Source: Magnaporthiopsis rhizophila | Lineage: Eukaryota; Ascomycota; Sordariomycetes; Magnaporthales; Magnaporthaceae | DNA: 64,000 bases | Assembly (NCBI GenBank): GCA_003049465.1 | Contig: PYSS01000041.1 | Span: forward strand, 186,001 to 250,000 | Reading direction: 5' to 3' | Part shown: piece by piece, positions 30,472 to 40,983 of the stretch | How the letters are laid out: every line of letters begins with the position of its first letter | How positions within the stretch are numbered: the stretch's first letter is position 1 | Notes under the pieces: model-generated | The model's input: the letters and a program-made list of their open reading frames with translations, nothing else | Told to the model about the DNA's origin: nothing | Databases searched by the model: none | Position numbers and translations under genes: made by a program

Positions 30472-31284
30472 TTACAGCTGCGTCTTGCCAACAAGGGCAA
30501 GCACAGGCGACATCGACTTGGCCAGGCCGTTCTGCAGCGCGTTGGAAACGAAGGCGATCTTGGCAGCAACACCGCTGGCGTCGCCTTTGACCAGCGCGCA
30601 GACGGTGAACGCGGTCTGGAGGACGGGCGCAACCAGCAGGCCGAGCGACTCCTTGAGCGCCGCCAGCTTGGGCAGCAGCACCGACATGAGCTTGGCGGTA
30701 AGCACCTGCGCGAGGGCCACGATGCAAGCCTCGATCTCCTCGACCATGTCTTTCAGCTCAGACAGCATGGACAGGAGCTCCTCGCGATCGGACTCGCCCA
30801 GCTGCTCGGGCTTGACACCGGCGAGCAGGGTCTGGATCTTGGTCTTGGCCTCGTCGACGCGCGTGGTGATGCCAACGACCTTGGCTTCGAGCTTCGCCTC
30901 GATGTCGGCCTCGAGCTTACCCGCGGACCCGGCGGAGAAAGTCTTGATCACCACGAGCTCCTTGTGGACCTCCTGCTTCAGGGTCTTGACCATGACCACG
31001 GCGTCGCGGACGGACGGAGGGCCGCCCTGGGCGGGCTGGCCGGGGAAGTCCTTGGGGAGGCCGGTAGGCATGGCAGGAGCCGAGTGACGGATGGAAGAGA
31101 CGTCGACGGGAGGCGTGAGAGAGGTCGGGACGGCGGTCGGGGTGGTGGTGGTCCAGGTGGCGCTGGCGGAGCTGGTCATCTCCGCGACGGCGGAGCTGAC
31201 GGTGGGCGCGGCCTGCTCGCCGTGGAAGGGGGCGGCCAGGACGGCGCCGAAGGTGGCGGTGGTGGCGAGGATGGAGAACTGCAT
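30472..31284 (-). CDS. Secreted alpha-helical protein of unknown function
   Basis: Intronless, 270 residues, ATG at 31284, with a TATA-like TATATATC about 200 nt upstream. A signal peptide (MQFSILATTATFGAVLAAP) is followed by a Ser/Thr/Pro-rich spacer (residues about 25-90) and then about 170 residues of amphipathic helix with heptad-like spacing (VKTLKQEVHKELVVIKTF, LEADIEAKLEAKVVGITT, LLSMLSELKDMVEEIEACI). Only two Cys are seen in the helical part. It resembles small secreted wall-associated helical proteins of fungi, but I cannot assign a family such as HsbA with confidence. Confidence 0.7.
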   Translation of the reverse strand: MQFSILATTATFGAVLAAPFHGEQAAPTVSSAVAEMTSSASATWTTTTPTAVPTSLTPPVDVSSIRHSAPAMPTGLPKDFPGQPAQGGPPSVRDAVVMVKTLKQEVHKELVVIKTFSAGSAGKLEADIEAKLEAKVVGITTRVDEAKTKIQTLLAGVKPEQLGESDREELLSMLSELKDMVEEIEACIVALAQVLTAKLMSVLLPKLAALKESLGLLVAPVLQTAFTVCALVKGDASGVAAKIAFVSNALQNGLAKSMSPVLALVGKTQL

Positions 31285-32718
31285 TGTGGCGGGTTGATCG
31301 AGGGAGTTTTTTTGTTTTTATTAAATAAGTTATTCAAGGAGATGTTGTAGAAGCGTGAGCAAGGAGCGACTGCAAGTTGGATGTTGTAAAGGAGTGTGAG
31401 GCGCAGGAGGACCGGGGACTGGCTGATGCTGCTGGGATGAGGAGAAAGAAATGGATGGACTGGAAGGGAGAAGCCTAGGGGAGATATATACTCGAGATGA
31501 CGGCCTCTCGACCTCGAGATAGGCAGATGAGCAGCAGAGATGACACCACCCCGCACTCAGGAGCGCAGAAATTGGCCGAGACGTTGCGACCGCCGATCGA
31601 CATGGCTTCGACCATGGAAGGCGGCGCCGATCGGTTACTTGCCGGGGCACGTCCCTGGCGCGATGTGACCGCCTCGTGGCCCAACCACCTGTCAGCCGTC
31701 GATCGCAATCGGCCAACGCCGGCGATCCCTCGGTTGCCAGCCGGGGGAGCCTGCTGGAGCTGGCGGCGTGCCAGCCACAGAGCGGCTCTGATAATTGCTG
31801 CGTGTGGGTGAAACGGCTGGGCGGAACTGGGGTCCTGGACGCCCGTTCTACGCCCGTTCTGGCGGTGGAAGCCATCGACGCTCGAACAATGGCATTTAAG
31901 CGGCTAGCGGGGCGCCATTGTGCGGTCAACGTGTGTCTTGGATGGTGAACAGATGCAAAGCAACAAGACGCGCTGCGACAAAGGTTTGCCTTGGCCAGCT
32001 ACGGGATGAAGCTCTACAGCCTCCTATCATGGGCTCTTTCGGTCTCCTTACAGCTAGCAACAACAAGGGAGCATGTTTGTTCCAAAGAAGCTTGCCTTCC
32101 TATCCCCTGTGCCAGCCCGCCATCTCTGCTTTCCGCGTAGCCCCTTGCGACCCCGCCGGTGACGTCGATTCCCACACCGATCGGTGAGCCCCTGACTCAC
32201 CCGGAGGATGGGCATGTGGTTGATTGGGATGGTCCATTGGCGGTTTCAAGGTCGTTGATCTTCTCGAGCCCGTTGGCGTATCCAGACCGCTTATTTTTGC
32301 TGCACACAGATGCCGTCGTGTGGTCGGCAGTGGTTGCCAGCTCCCTCGGCCGCCGCATTTATTAACTTGGTTCTTTGTGCCTCTTCTCCTTTATCTTCAA
32401 CGGGTCTGGCCGGTATCTTGTCTCGCATCAATGTATCGTCGTTTTCGAAGGGAAGAAAGTGCCAGCATTCCGGAGACGGCGGCGTGTGTTCATAAATTGC
32501 CACCTGCAACCGCTGCCCTGAACGAGTTCATGTTGATTCCATTCCCAACAACAAAACAACCGCCCCTTCTTTTCCAAATACCAGACTCAGACGGCCACTC
32601 CATTTCAGCAATCTCCAAGAATATCTACAACAGCCCTGCACCCCAGCAAGCTCCAAAGATATTTTCGGCACCAGCCACCACAGGTCAGTCTGCAAGGTAA
32701 GTGCAAGCGCCTTCCGAT
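31285..32718. other. Divergent intergenic region, 1.4 kb
   Basis: Promoters of the secreted helical protein and of the next plus-strand gene. A TATA-like motif lies at 31483-31490. A splice-donor-like AAGGTAAGT at 32696-32704 just before the next ATG suggests a 5'-UTR intron or leader exon. No CDS supported. Confidence 0.45.
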
Positions 32719-33345
32719 ATGTCGGCTACTCAGACCACCAACGCTTCTCCTTCGGCCAACGGCCTCATCTGGAACAAGAAACACCAGATGTGGAGCATCT
32801 ACAGGGCAGACTGGGACAGCTACTACGTTCGCCTGACGCTGCTGCAGTGGGGCAGGATGGAGGACGACGGGTACCCCAGCATCGAGATTTTCGGAGAGCT
32901 GATCCAGCAGTACAAGGACGACGGCGGCGACATGGGCGTGTGCTCGAGCTGCGGGATAGAGTACCCGGCCACCATGATGTCGCTGGCCACCTACGGCAAG
33001 TGCCCGTGGTATCTGTGCTGGAAACAGACCTGCATGGAAAAGTTCCGGCGCGCCTACGCCGACGCGCCCCAGCTGGATGAGGCGTTTGAGCGCGGCGATA
33101 CGGCCATGCTGGGTGCCAACCCGGATGAGTTGTTTGGCCAGCGCAAGAAGTCTTTGCCGCCGCTGACCCAGGCGGGGTTGGCGCCCGCGGTGCGGACACC
33201 GCCCCGGGCTGAGGAGCCTATTGTCCATCTGGCCAAGATGCGGGAACGTGCCGCTGTTATCCGGCAGCGCGAGGCGCGTTTTCGTGACCCCAGGAATGTG
33301 CGAAAGATCCCCCAGAAGGCGTGCCAGAAGTCGCTGCAAGCCTGA
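32719..33345 (+). CDS. Uncharacterised protein with a Cys-rich putative zinc motif
   Basis: Intronless, 208 residues from the ATG at 32719 (MSATQTTNASPSANGLIW). A compact N-terminal domain has aromatic-rich WNKKHQMWSIYRADWDSYYV. It is followed by CSSCGIEYP (C-x2-C) and, 24 residues later, CPWYLCWKQTC, a spacing that could bind one zinc. The remainder is charged and probably disordered (PPLTQAGLAPAVRTPPRAEE) with a basic C-terminus. No signal peptide or TM. I do not recognise the family; a nuclear or regulatory role is only a guess from the basic tail. Confidence 0.65.
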   Translation: MSATQTTNASPSANGLIWNKKHQMWSIYRADWDSYYVRLTLLQWGRMEDDGYPSIEIFGELIQQYKDDGGDMGVCSSCGIEYPATMMSLATYGKCPWYLCWKQTCMEKFRRAYADAPQLDEAFERGDTAMLGANPDELFGQRKKSLPPLTQAGLAPAVRTPPRAEEPIVHLAKMRERAAVIRQREARFRDPRNVRKIPQKACQKSLQA

Positions 33346-35008
33346 GCCCTGAGGTCGTGTTATCTTTCACATCGTACCGCTAGTAGAAACGAGTGTTTCT
33401 GCTTACCACCATGGAGTCAAGGTGACTGTATAATGGTGCATTCCTCTCAAATAATTATTTATTTTTCAATTTACCGTATACATGCATCTGGCACCTTCCA
33501 GTAGTTCTTTGCATAAAATGATACGCTTACGAGTAGACTGATGAGGAAGCCGTCAAGAACGGCCAAGACGAGAGTGAACTGCCTCAAGAGGCAGTTGTGA
33601 CAGAGGCAATGGCCGCTGTGCCTTGAGGAACAGCAACATAGCATCACGAGATTCTGGGCAATTAATCTATTCTCCAACGGATTAATCTATTTCATCCGCA
33701 CTAGCGAGCTTCGCCGCTCCCTCCCGCGACCTTCCAAATGTCCGACGCTGTATGCAATATGATATGCCGCCCGCTTACGCAGGATTGATTAATTGCAAAC
33801 GGCTCTTGGCGTCCAGGTTTTGGCGGAACCTGGTCCAGGTACAGTGTGTGGTATGATGTGCCGGTCGGGCATGGGGTAAAACCTCCTTCCTTTTCGTCGC
33901 ACCAAGTATTGATCCCGTGAGACTGCGTCCCGCGCCGCCTGATTGCCTCCAGATACGGCACCGAGCTCCTCCTGGAGGGTGCTGAGCCCAGTGCGGCACG
34001 GATTTCCGGAAGGGTGCTCACTCGAGGAAATGTGATTTGCCGTGGACGCCGCTCTGGTGGCCAAAAAGTACAGGACGCACACGCGCTGCACCCATCCCCC
34101 TCGGTCCCAAGCGAGGGTGTGGCAGCTGCGGGGATTCGAGAATCAATAGTTCCCGCTCCTGGCTTTGATCTCCACCCAAACGAGCTGCAGTATCTGCGTC
34201 GGGCGGATAGATGGCCTTGGAATGCGGGCTGGGTGGTCACACTCGACTCCAGGGCGGAATAAGGTAACCCTACATGCGGCCCTGAATCCCATTGCGGCTT
34301 TGGCTGACTGCGGCTGTCAGCATGCGACACATTGCGAAGGCCAAAGGGTGATGTGGTGAGGGAGCGACAAACTGTCATATCTCGACGCTTTTGCAGGGCG
34401 AGAGGAAGCCGGGGGAATGGAGAGATAGATGCGGTGGTTGGTGTGAGACGGGAAGGACAGCAAATAAATAAAATAAAGAAGAGGAAGGAGAAGCGATCCG
34501 AGAACTGGCTCGTACCACCACCTACCTGGAGCAGACACGAGGAAGCGGAAGGTCGTATCGAAAAGGCCTTGGCTTCCTGCTCCCGAAGACGGCACTGTGG
34601 TGCTGGCATGCCTCCGGACACCGTGATCGCCTCGGCCACTCGGCAGGTGGTGAAGTCGTGCCTTTGGACCCAAAAATAGATCCCCGTGGGGATGCTGCCA
34701 CTGCGATAGAACCAGGCACCAAGGGAGCGTGACAGGCTGGACCAGCACCGGAATCGGAGGCAATAATGACTCCTCGCCTCCTTGACAGCTTGGCGGTATG
34801 ACGCCGCTTGCTGGGCCGCTTGGCGGTCATCTGCCACGGACGGCTCCCCAGACTCCCGTGTGGTGGTGTATATATATATGGCCAAGTCATCGCTGCGACG
34901 ACGACATGCCTGGGTCTCTACGCCAGGCGCTCGAAATCCTCTCTTCCTGGTGACAAGCTCTCGAGAAGTCCACTACTTTCGCGTCGCAGCTATACAACAC
35001 CAAGCACC
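33346..35008. other. 1.7-kb gene-poor region
   Basis: No supported gene. A minus-strand frame of 394 codons (33701-34885) is the longest open frame, but it begins inside the TATA tract of the next gene and shows no domain. The DUF4360 promoter lies at the right end. Confidence 0.45.
34869..34879 (+). promoter_or_regulatory. TATA tract upstream of the DUF4360 gene
   Basis: Alternating TATATATATAT about 130 nt before the ATG at 35009; plausible core promoter. Confidence 0.4.
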
Positions 35009-35650
35009 ATGCAGCCCATCACTATCATCGTCAGCATCCTCCTCCCCGCCCTGACGGCGGCAGCACCCGCGGCCTCCCTCACCCCACGCCAAACCCTCCC
35101 ACCGAACGAACGCATCCGCATCACGTCAGTAACCGGCGCGGGCACGGGCTGCCCGTCCGGAACGTGGTCGTCGCAAATCAGCCAGGACGGGACTAGCGTG
35201 ACGCTCGGCTTCGACCAGTTCGAGGCCTTCCTCAACCCGGCCTCGGACCGCGACCTCAGCTGCACCCTCATCCTGGCGGCCTCGTACCCGACGGGCTGCG
35301 TGGCGTCGACGGTGGTGGCGACGTCGCACGGGTTCGCCGAGTTCCCCGGCGGTAACACGGGCACGGTCGAGGCCAGCTACGGCACCAGTCCGGGCAGGCT
35401 GACCACGGGCGGCGGCCTCACGCGGGCGGTGCTGTCGGGCGGGGTCTGGGCGGGAGGCCAGCCTTGGCTGAGGACGGACAATGTCGGCAGTGCGGTCAAT
35501 GCCGGGTCGGGCGGGCGGACGGTGCTGTTTTTCGTCAACACGAGGGCGTACTTTGCGGCGCCGGCAGGCTCGACTGTGTTTGGGAGCCTGAGGATGGACG
35601 ACCTCAGTGTTTCGTTTACCAACCAGCGACGTGTGACGGGACAGTGTTAG
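35009..35650 (+). CDS. Secreted DUF4360 protein
   Basis: Intronless, 213 residues; the ATG at 35009 opens into a signal peptide (MQPITIIVSILLPALTAAAP) and a short propeptide ending near TPRQ. The mature part has the DUF4360 pattern: RITSVTGAGTGCPSGTW, then SVTLGFDQFEAFLNP, DRDLSCTLILAASYP.GC, and FFVNTRAYFAAPAG before a C-terminal Cys. Four to five Cys suggest disulfides. DUF4360 proteins are small secreted beta-sandwich-like proteins of ascomycetes with no known activity. The upstream frame open to 34808 is 5' leader. Confidence 0.87.
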   Translation: MQPITIIVSILLPALTAAAPAASLTPRQTLPPNERIRITSVTGAGTGCPSGTWSSQISQDGTSVTLGFDQFEAFLNPASDRDLSCTLILAASYPTGCVASTVVATSHGFAEFPGGNTGTVEASYGTSPGRLTTGGGLTRAVLSGGVWAGGQPWLRTDNVGSAVNAGSGGRTVLFFVNTRAYFAAPAGSTVFGSLRMDDLSVSFTNQRRVTGQC

Positions 35651-36284
35651 CGGAGTTTCCTATTTGGGGAGATGGAGAACACTGGGGAAGTTGTCTAGCT
35701 GGGCAGAGACTGGGCGATGATGTCTACGGGAGCCGTTGTGCCGAATTCCAGACCAACATCCCATCAATCAGTCCTGGCCAAAACGAAATGTACTGATTGG
35801 TAGCGATTGAAACAAGCTTTCCAAGGCGAGAACGAGCGGTTTTGCTGGGATGGCTGGAGTCAGGCGTTGACCGACAGATGTTGGCGACGTTTAATGTAGG
35901 ACAATTTGATCCGCAGCAACAATCCCACCTTGCTGACCGTGGCAATTCATTTCGAGCGCATAATGCGGCCGTGCGCTAGCAAAATTTCGGTGCTGACACC
36001 TTGACGCGACGAACCGCGGACCCCGAAAGCGACCCCTGCCTCGGACTTCTGCGCTGTCATGGCCAGGTCAGGGCCCAACGGCAGGGCCCGTCCACTCGGA
36101 ACGCATGCCAACGATGGACGCTAGTGCTGGCACCTGAGACGCGGTGCTGAAGGCATCCTTGGAAGAAAGAAAAGAAACCCACCCAGTTTCCGCCGCCGCC
36201 CGCCGCTTCTTCGTCTCCACGACACCACTTTTCCCTTCCCCATCAATCGCCGCCCTCGCTTCTGGGCCATCTTCGATCGATCCC
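35651..36284. other. Intergenic region before the TRK gene
   Basis: 0.6 kb, TRK promoter and 5' leader. An in-frame ATG at 36144 would extend the TRK protein by 47 residues. Confidence 0.45.
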
Positions 36285-38115
36285 ATGGGCATCGCCAGCG
36301 CCGACGACGATGGCGCCGACAACAGCAGCAGCAGCTTCAGCGCCAGGCTGGCCGCAGCCTGGCGTCCCCTCCGCGACGGCTGGGCCCACGTCTACCCGGT
36401 CATCAAGCCCTACCTGCCGCCGCTGAACTTCATCACCATCCACTACTCGTATTTTGTCTTCTTCGGCCTGATCATGTCGGCCATCTTCTTCGCCCTGGCG
36501 GACCGTGCCGATTTTACGACCCTGAGCTTCATCGACTCGTGGTTCCTCATCACGTCGTCCTTCACCGGCAGCGGCCTCAACACGGTCAACCTCAGCGAGC
36601 TGGTGACGGGCCAGCAGGCCATTCTGTTCGTTATGTTCATCCTGGGCAGCCCCATCCTCGTGGCCGAGAGCGCCGTCCTGGTGCGTCTCTACTACTTTGC
36701 CAAGCGCTTCGAGTACGTCGAGAACTACGAGAGCGCCAAGCGCAGCAAGAGGTCCGCCACGGGTGCCATGGTCGGCATGGCGGGAGCCCTGGCTGGTCTG
36801 CCCGTCATGTCGTCGTTTGGCGCCTCCCAGGTGGTGGTGGCGACGACCACCACCAGCAGCCTCGACCCGCACATCCAGCGCGCCAAGCTCGACGCCTTCA
36901 GGCTCTCGCGGCCCAGCAACAGCCCCAGGCCCGCGTCCATTCCCGAAGACCCCGGGCACGACGACGACAAAACCGCCGCCAAGCAGACAGCCGCAGAAAC
37001 CACCACACAGGCGGCCACGCACCCGCACGCCGCTGTTCTGCAGCACTTCCTCGACGGCGGCGACCACCATCGCCTCCCACCATCTCCCGGTCGCCACGAT
37101 CACCGCGCCTCGTCGTCGCACGGCCAAAGTCACTTCTACAGCCCGCAGCCACCACCGCTCTCGCGCGCCACAACGGGCGGACTCTTCAACCACCACCACC
37201 AAAGCCCCCGACCGCCACCGCTCTCCCGCGCGACGACAAGCAGACTGGGGGCGGGTCTGGGCGGTGGTCTCGCCGGCGCATATCCTGGGTTCGACTTTAA
37301 ACACTTCGTCAAGGAGCACAAGAGCTCCATCGGGCGCAACGGGCAGTTCTTCGACCTGGACGAGGACCAGCGCGAATACCTGGGTGGGGTCGAGTACCGG
37401 TCGCTCAAGCTGCTGTTCGTCATCAACGCCGCCTACTTCGTCCTGTGGCAGGCTTTGGGTGCCATCGCGCTGGGCGCCTGGATGGCCGCCTACAGCCGCG
37501 ACATCTGCGCCGTCAACCGCCAGGACCCCTGGTGGACCGGCGTCTTTTTGGCCGTGTCGTCGTTCAACAATGCCGGCATGATCCTGCTGGACGCCGGCAT
37601 CGGCGCCTTCAACCGCGACCCGTTCGTCCTGACCATCGTCACGATCCTGTCGCTCGCCGGAAACGCGGCTTACCCGGCCTTTGTGCGCGGCACCGTCTAC
37701 TTCTGCCGGCTCGCGTTCAAGTACGGCATCGCCCGCTACGGCCCCGCGGGCCACGACTACGGCGCGTGGGAGGAGGCGTTTGACTTTATCCTCAAGTACC
37801 CGCGTCGCCTGTTCATGCTCATGTTCCCGTCGCGCCAGAACCTCGTCTTTGTCGGCTTCTTCTCGACCCTGGTCGCTGTCAACTGGGTCGGGCTGCTGGT
37901 GCTCAACATTGGCAACCCGCTGTTTGACGACACCCCCTACCCGGGCCGGGCGGGCATCATGCTTTTCCAGGCCGTTGCCGCGATGGCGAGCGGACTGGCT
38001 ATCTTCAACATCTCTGGGCTATGGTTTGGCCTGTTGGTGCTGCTGGTGGTGACCATGTACCTGTCGGCGTACCCGGAGATTATTGTTATGCGCAATTCGA
38101 ATGTAATTATTTTTT

Positions 38116-38170
<55 letters not shown>

Positions 38171-38180
38171 NNNNNNNNNN

Positions 38181-38232
<52 letters not shown>

Positions 38233-39051
38233 TCATCTCTGCTTCCGCATCAACCAAGCTAACCACCTCCGATTCAACAGGTGTACGAGGAGCGGTCGCT
38301 CGGTCTCTACTCGACGGCAGAGGCGCAAAAGCAAGATGAGGAGGAAGACGCGGCTGTAGAAATGACGGTCATCGCCCCGCTCCTGTCACCCTCGTCGGCG
38401 GCGGGCTCGCACACCTCGGCGCTGTCCAGGTCCTTGCAGCCCATCAAGTCGCTGGCCACGGTCGGCAGGCGCGGCACCGCGTTCGTGGCCAAGCAGATCC
38501 AGCGGCGCATGCAGGACTTCCAAGGCGTGGGCATCGACACCACGCGCCGCGACTACGTCTCCGTCCCCGTGCCGGGTATAAAGCGAACGCCCGTGATGCA
38601 GTTCGACGGCCCGCCGCCCGTCGCGGCGCCCGAGGGTGGCGTCAGCCTCGTGTCGCAGCACCTCAGGGGCCAGCTGTCGCACGACATGTGGTCCATCGCC
38701 CTGGCACTTTTTCTAATATCGCTGATCGAGACCGCGCACTCGATCGACGACCCACGGGGTTACAGCGTGTTAAACTTCCTGTTCGAGATCGTCTCGGGCT
38801 ACACCAACATTGGCATCTCGGTCGGCCTCACGGGCAAGAGCTTCAGCTTCTGCGGTGGCTGGTTCGCGGGCAGCAAGATCGTCATGATCCTCATGATGAT
38901 CCGTGGCCGCCACAGGGGCCTGCCCGTCGCGCTGGACCACTCGGTCAAGCTGCCGGGCTGGGACGACGCGGCGAGGGAGGAGCAGGATGCGGAGATTAGA
39001 AGGACTATCAGTCGCGCGAGGGCGAGTGTGGATCCGCTTCATGTGCCGTAG
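36285..39051 (+). CDS. TRK-family potassium transporter
   Basis: Two exons, 36285-38102 and 38281-39051, phase 0 (862 residues). Four TM-P-TM units are recognisable: first pore near SSFTGSGLNTVNLSEL, second SSFNNAGMILLDAGIGAF, third in AMASGLAIFNISGLWFG, fourth VSGYTNIGISVGLTGKSFSF with the conserved GGWF. A long poly-basic, His/Ser/Pro-rich cytoplasmic loop of about 200 residues sits between the first and second units, as in fungal Trk1/Trk2. The conserved PPLNFITIHYSYFVFF opens TM1. It mediates plasma-membrane potassium uptake, possibly with sodium. The single intron (38103-38280) consists mostly of T runs around a 10-N assembly gap, so its true length is unknown; the exon junction itself (GTAATT...CAACAG) is clear. 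Confidence 0.9.
38103..38280 (+). other. TRK intron with poly-T runs and a 10-N gap
   Basis: GTAATT donor at 38103, T run 38118-38170, N 38171-38180, T run 38181-38231, GCTAAC branch at about 38258-38263 and CAACAG acceptor. The T tract is over 100 nt; the gap is an assembly break at the homopolymer. Confidence 0.8.
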
Positions 39052-39150
39052 CTGTTAAGTGGATGTTAGTCGTTGGTGATAATTTAATTGCAGGCAAGTG
39101 TTCGTGCTGGGGGTGTTGCGTTGGTGCGGGTGAAGATCGTGATTAAAGTG

Positions 39151-40746
39151 ATGGTGGTTGGTGTCGAAGATGAGAAGACGAGGAGGAATGGATGGGGGAC
39201 CAAGTACGGGCCGAATGATGCGTGCTCGGAGGAGTTTCAACCGTGGTATTCGAACGATGGGAGCATTAACCTGCTGCCGTGGAAGTGTGAGTCTCTTCTC
39301 CTCCCTGGGGGTCTTGCCAACTATGCCGGTTGCTGATCAACCCCGTGCAGTGAGCGCTGGCGCCCTGCAAACCACAGTCGCGACAGCCTCCCGCAAAACC
39401 CGCGGCACCAAGACGTCACGATACCCCCGCCTCGACAACACGGGCTACCAGGCTCCTACGGCGTCGGCGCCTCGGGAGGCTGGGGTCTGGTAGAATCCAC
39501 CGGCGGCTGCGGCGTGATCCAGAGCTACAGCTACACCGAAAAGGGCTACTGGGCCAACGTCGAGTGCGAGCGCAACAGCACCGAAGGCTGGTGGGCCCCG
39601 CGCGCTTCCGCCGCGGCTCGTTCACCTTTACCGACCCCAAGGCCGAGATGCGCGTCGGCTGGGCCCGGGCCGACCTGCCGAACGGGCAGTGGGAAGGCAG
39701 CCAGGTCTGGAGCCAGGACGCGAACCCGAGCACGTCGGTCGTCAATCGCCAGCTCCAGCGAGAAGGGAAAGTACATGTACGGGTTCGTGGCGGGCGACCA
39801 CTACGAGCGGCTGCGGGACGTGCAGTGCAACCGTCATCTTCAAGCCCACGACGTTTCGGGTGCTGGTCAACGACACCAACAGCTCCATCAAGGTCGAAGC
39901 GGTCCCCGGGCTCAAACGAGGACATAGACCCGACGCACGACCTGATCGACAACGCGTTCCGGTCCGTCAGCTACATGTCGCAGACCATGACGACGCTGTA
40001 CACGTCGGTGCTGGGCGACGCGTTCAACGAGAACATGGGCATGTTCACGTTCCAGGACGAGTATGGCGACATGGAGGACCCAAAGCTGGACCCCGACGTG
40101 CCGATGAACCCGACGGATAAGCAGGTGATGCGCGGGATCGAGGAGGGGCTGGAGGTGCTGCTGGATTACATCCCGGCCACCATCGCGGCCGGACACCTGT
40201 CGACCCCGCAGGGACACAGCAGGTGGGTGGACGCGACGCTCAATGTTTCCGTCGTCAAGTTCGGCGAGGTCGGGTACATCTACACCTCGGCCGCGCTGGG
40301 ATTTCTGGTGTTGCTCGCCGTCTTGGCCGAGATGGCGCGCGTGGCCATCGGCGTGTGGAGGAACCGCGTCCCCCGCGCCGGGCCAAGTCTTGATATACTG
40401 GATATCAAGTCGGCGATCCTGGGCACGGCTAAAGGTGCGGCGGTGGAGGACGCGCCGTTGTCGGCGTCCATCGGGTGTATGCGCGGCTGTCAGTCGCTGG
40501 GGCGGACAGGCCGACGACGCCAAGGCCGGCGAGCTGGTCGTGACCATGGAGGCTGAGGTTGGGGTGCTCAAGCTGACTGATGGCATGGGACATCTGCAGC
40601 GCAAGAGGATGAGCCAGTTCAGCCGGCTTGGATACCAGTCGCCGGTCGAGAGCCAGAGCGGGAAGACGGGGTTTGGATACCTGTCCCCGATCGAGAACCA
40701 GACGGAAAAGACGCCCTTTACCAAGAGTGAGGCAGAGACACCTTGA
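39151..40746 (+). pseudogene. One-TM protein gene with many single-base frameshifts
   Basis: A coherent protein is spread over all three frames. It starts perhaps at the ATG 39151 and reaches WYSNDGSINLLPWK; a 64-nt intron (39287-39350) links to LSAGALQTTVATASRK and LDNTGYQ. Single-base shifts follow near 39449, 39598, 39750, 39829, 39910, 40470 and 40520, each at a short run of equal bases, with open, protein-like sequence between them (VECERNSTEGWW; FTFTDPKAEMRVGWA; YMYGFVAGDHYERLRDVQCN; DIDPTHDLIDNAFRSVSYMS; LLDYIPATIAAGHLS). A C-terminal TM (YIYTSAALGFLVLLAVLAEM) and a tail to TGA at 40744-40746 complete it. No in-frame stop is needed once the shifts are allowed for. Family not recognised; probably a large uncharacterised fungal membrane protein. 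Start and exact shift sites are uncertain. Confidence 0.65.
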
Positions 40747-40983
40747 TTGGCTGACTCTCGAATCAACGAGGCCGTAGTTGTAATTAGATGGATTGCTAAA
40801 GAAATTTTGATGTACGTCGTCGCGAAAACATGGTATCAATCATATGGTCGACAGGCGTGGAGACCATATTTAACTGTCTGGACACGATCACAAACGAAGA
40901 CAAGGAAAAAGACGCAGATACAAACAAAAGAAAACAATAACGCCATGACTATTCACACTAAAAAAAAAAAAAAAACAAGAAGC

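Noticed and set aside
33701..34885. 394-codon minus-strand open frame in a gene-poor region
   Set aside because: It starts inside the TATA tract of the DUF4360 gene, has no family motif, mixed composition and no signal features. Expression data could revive it.
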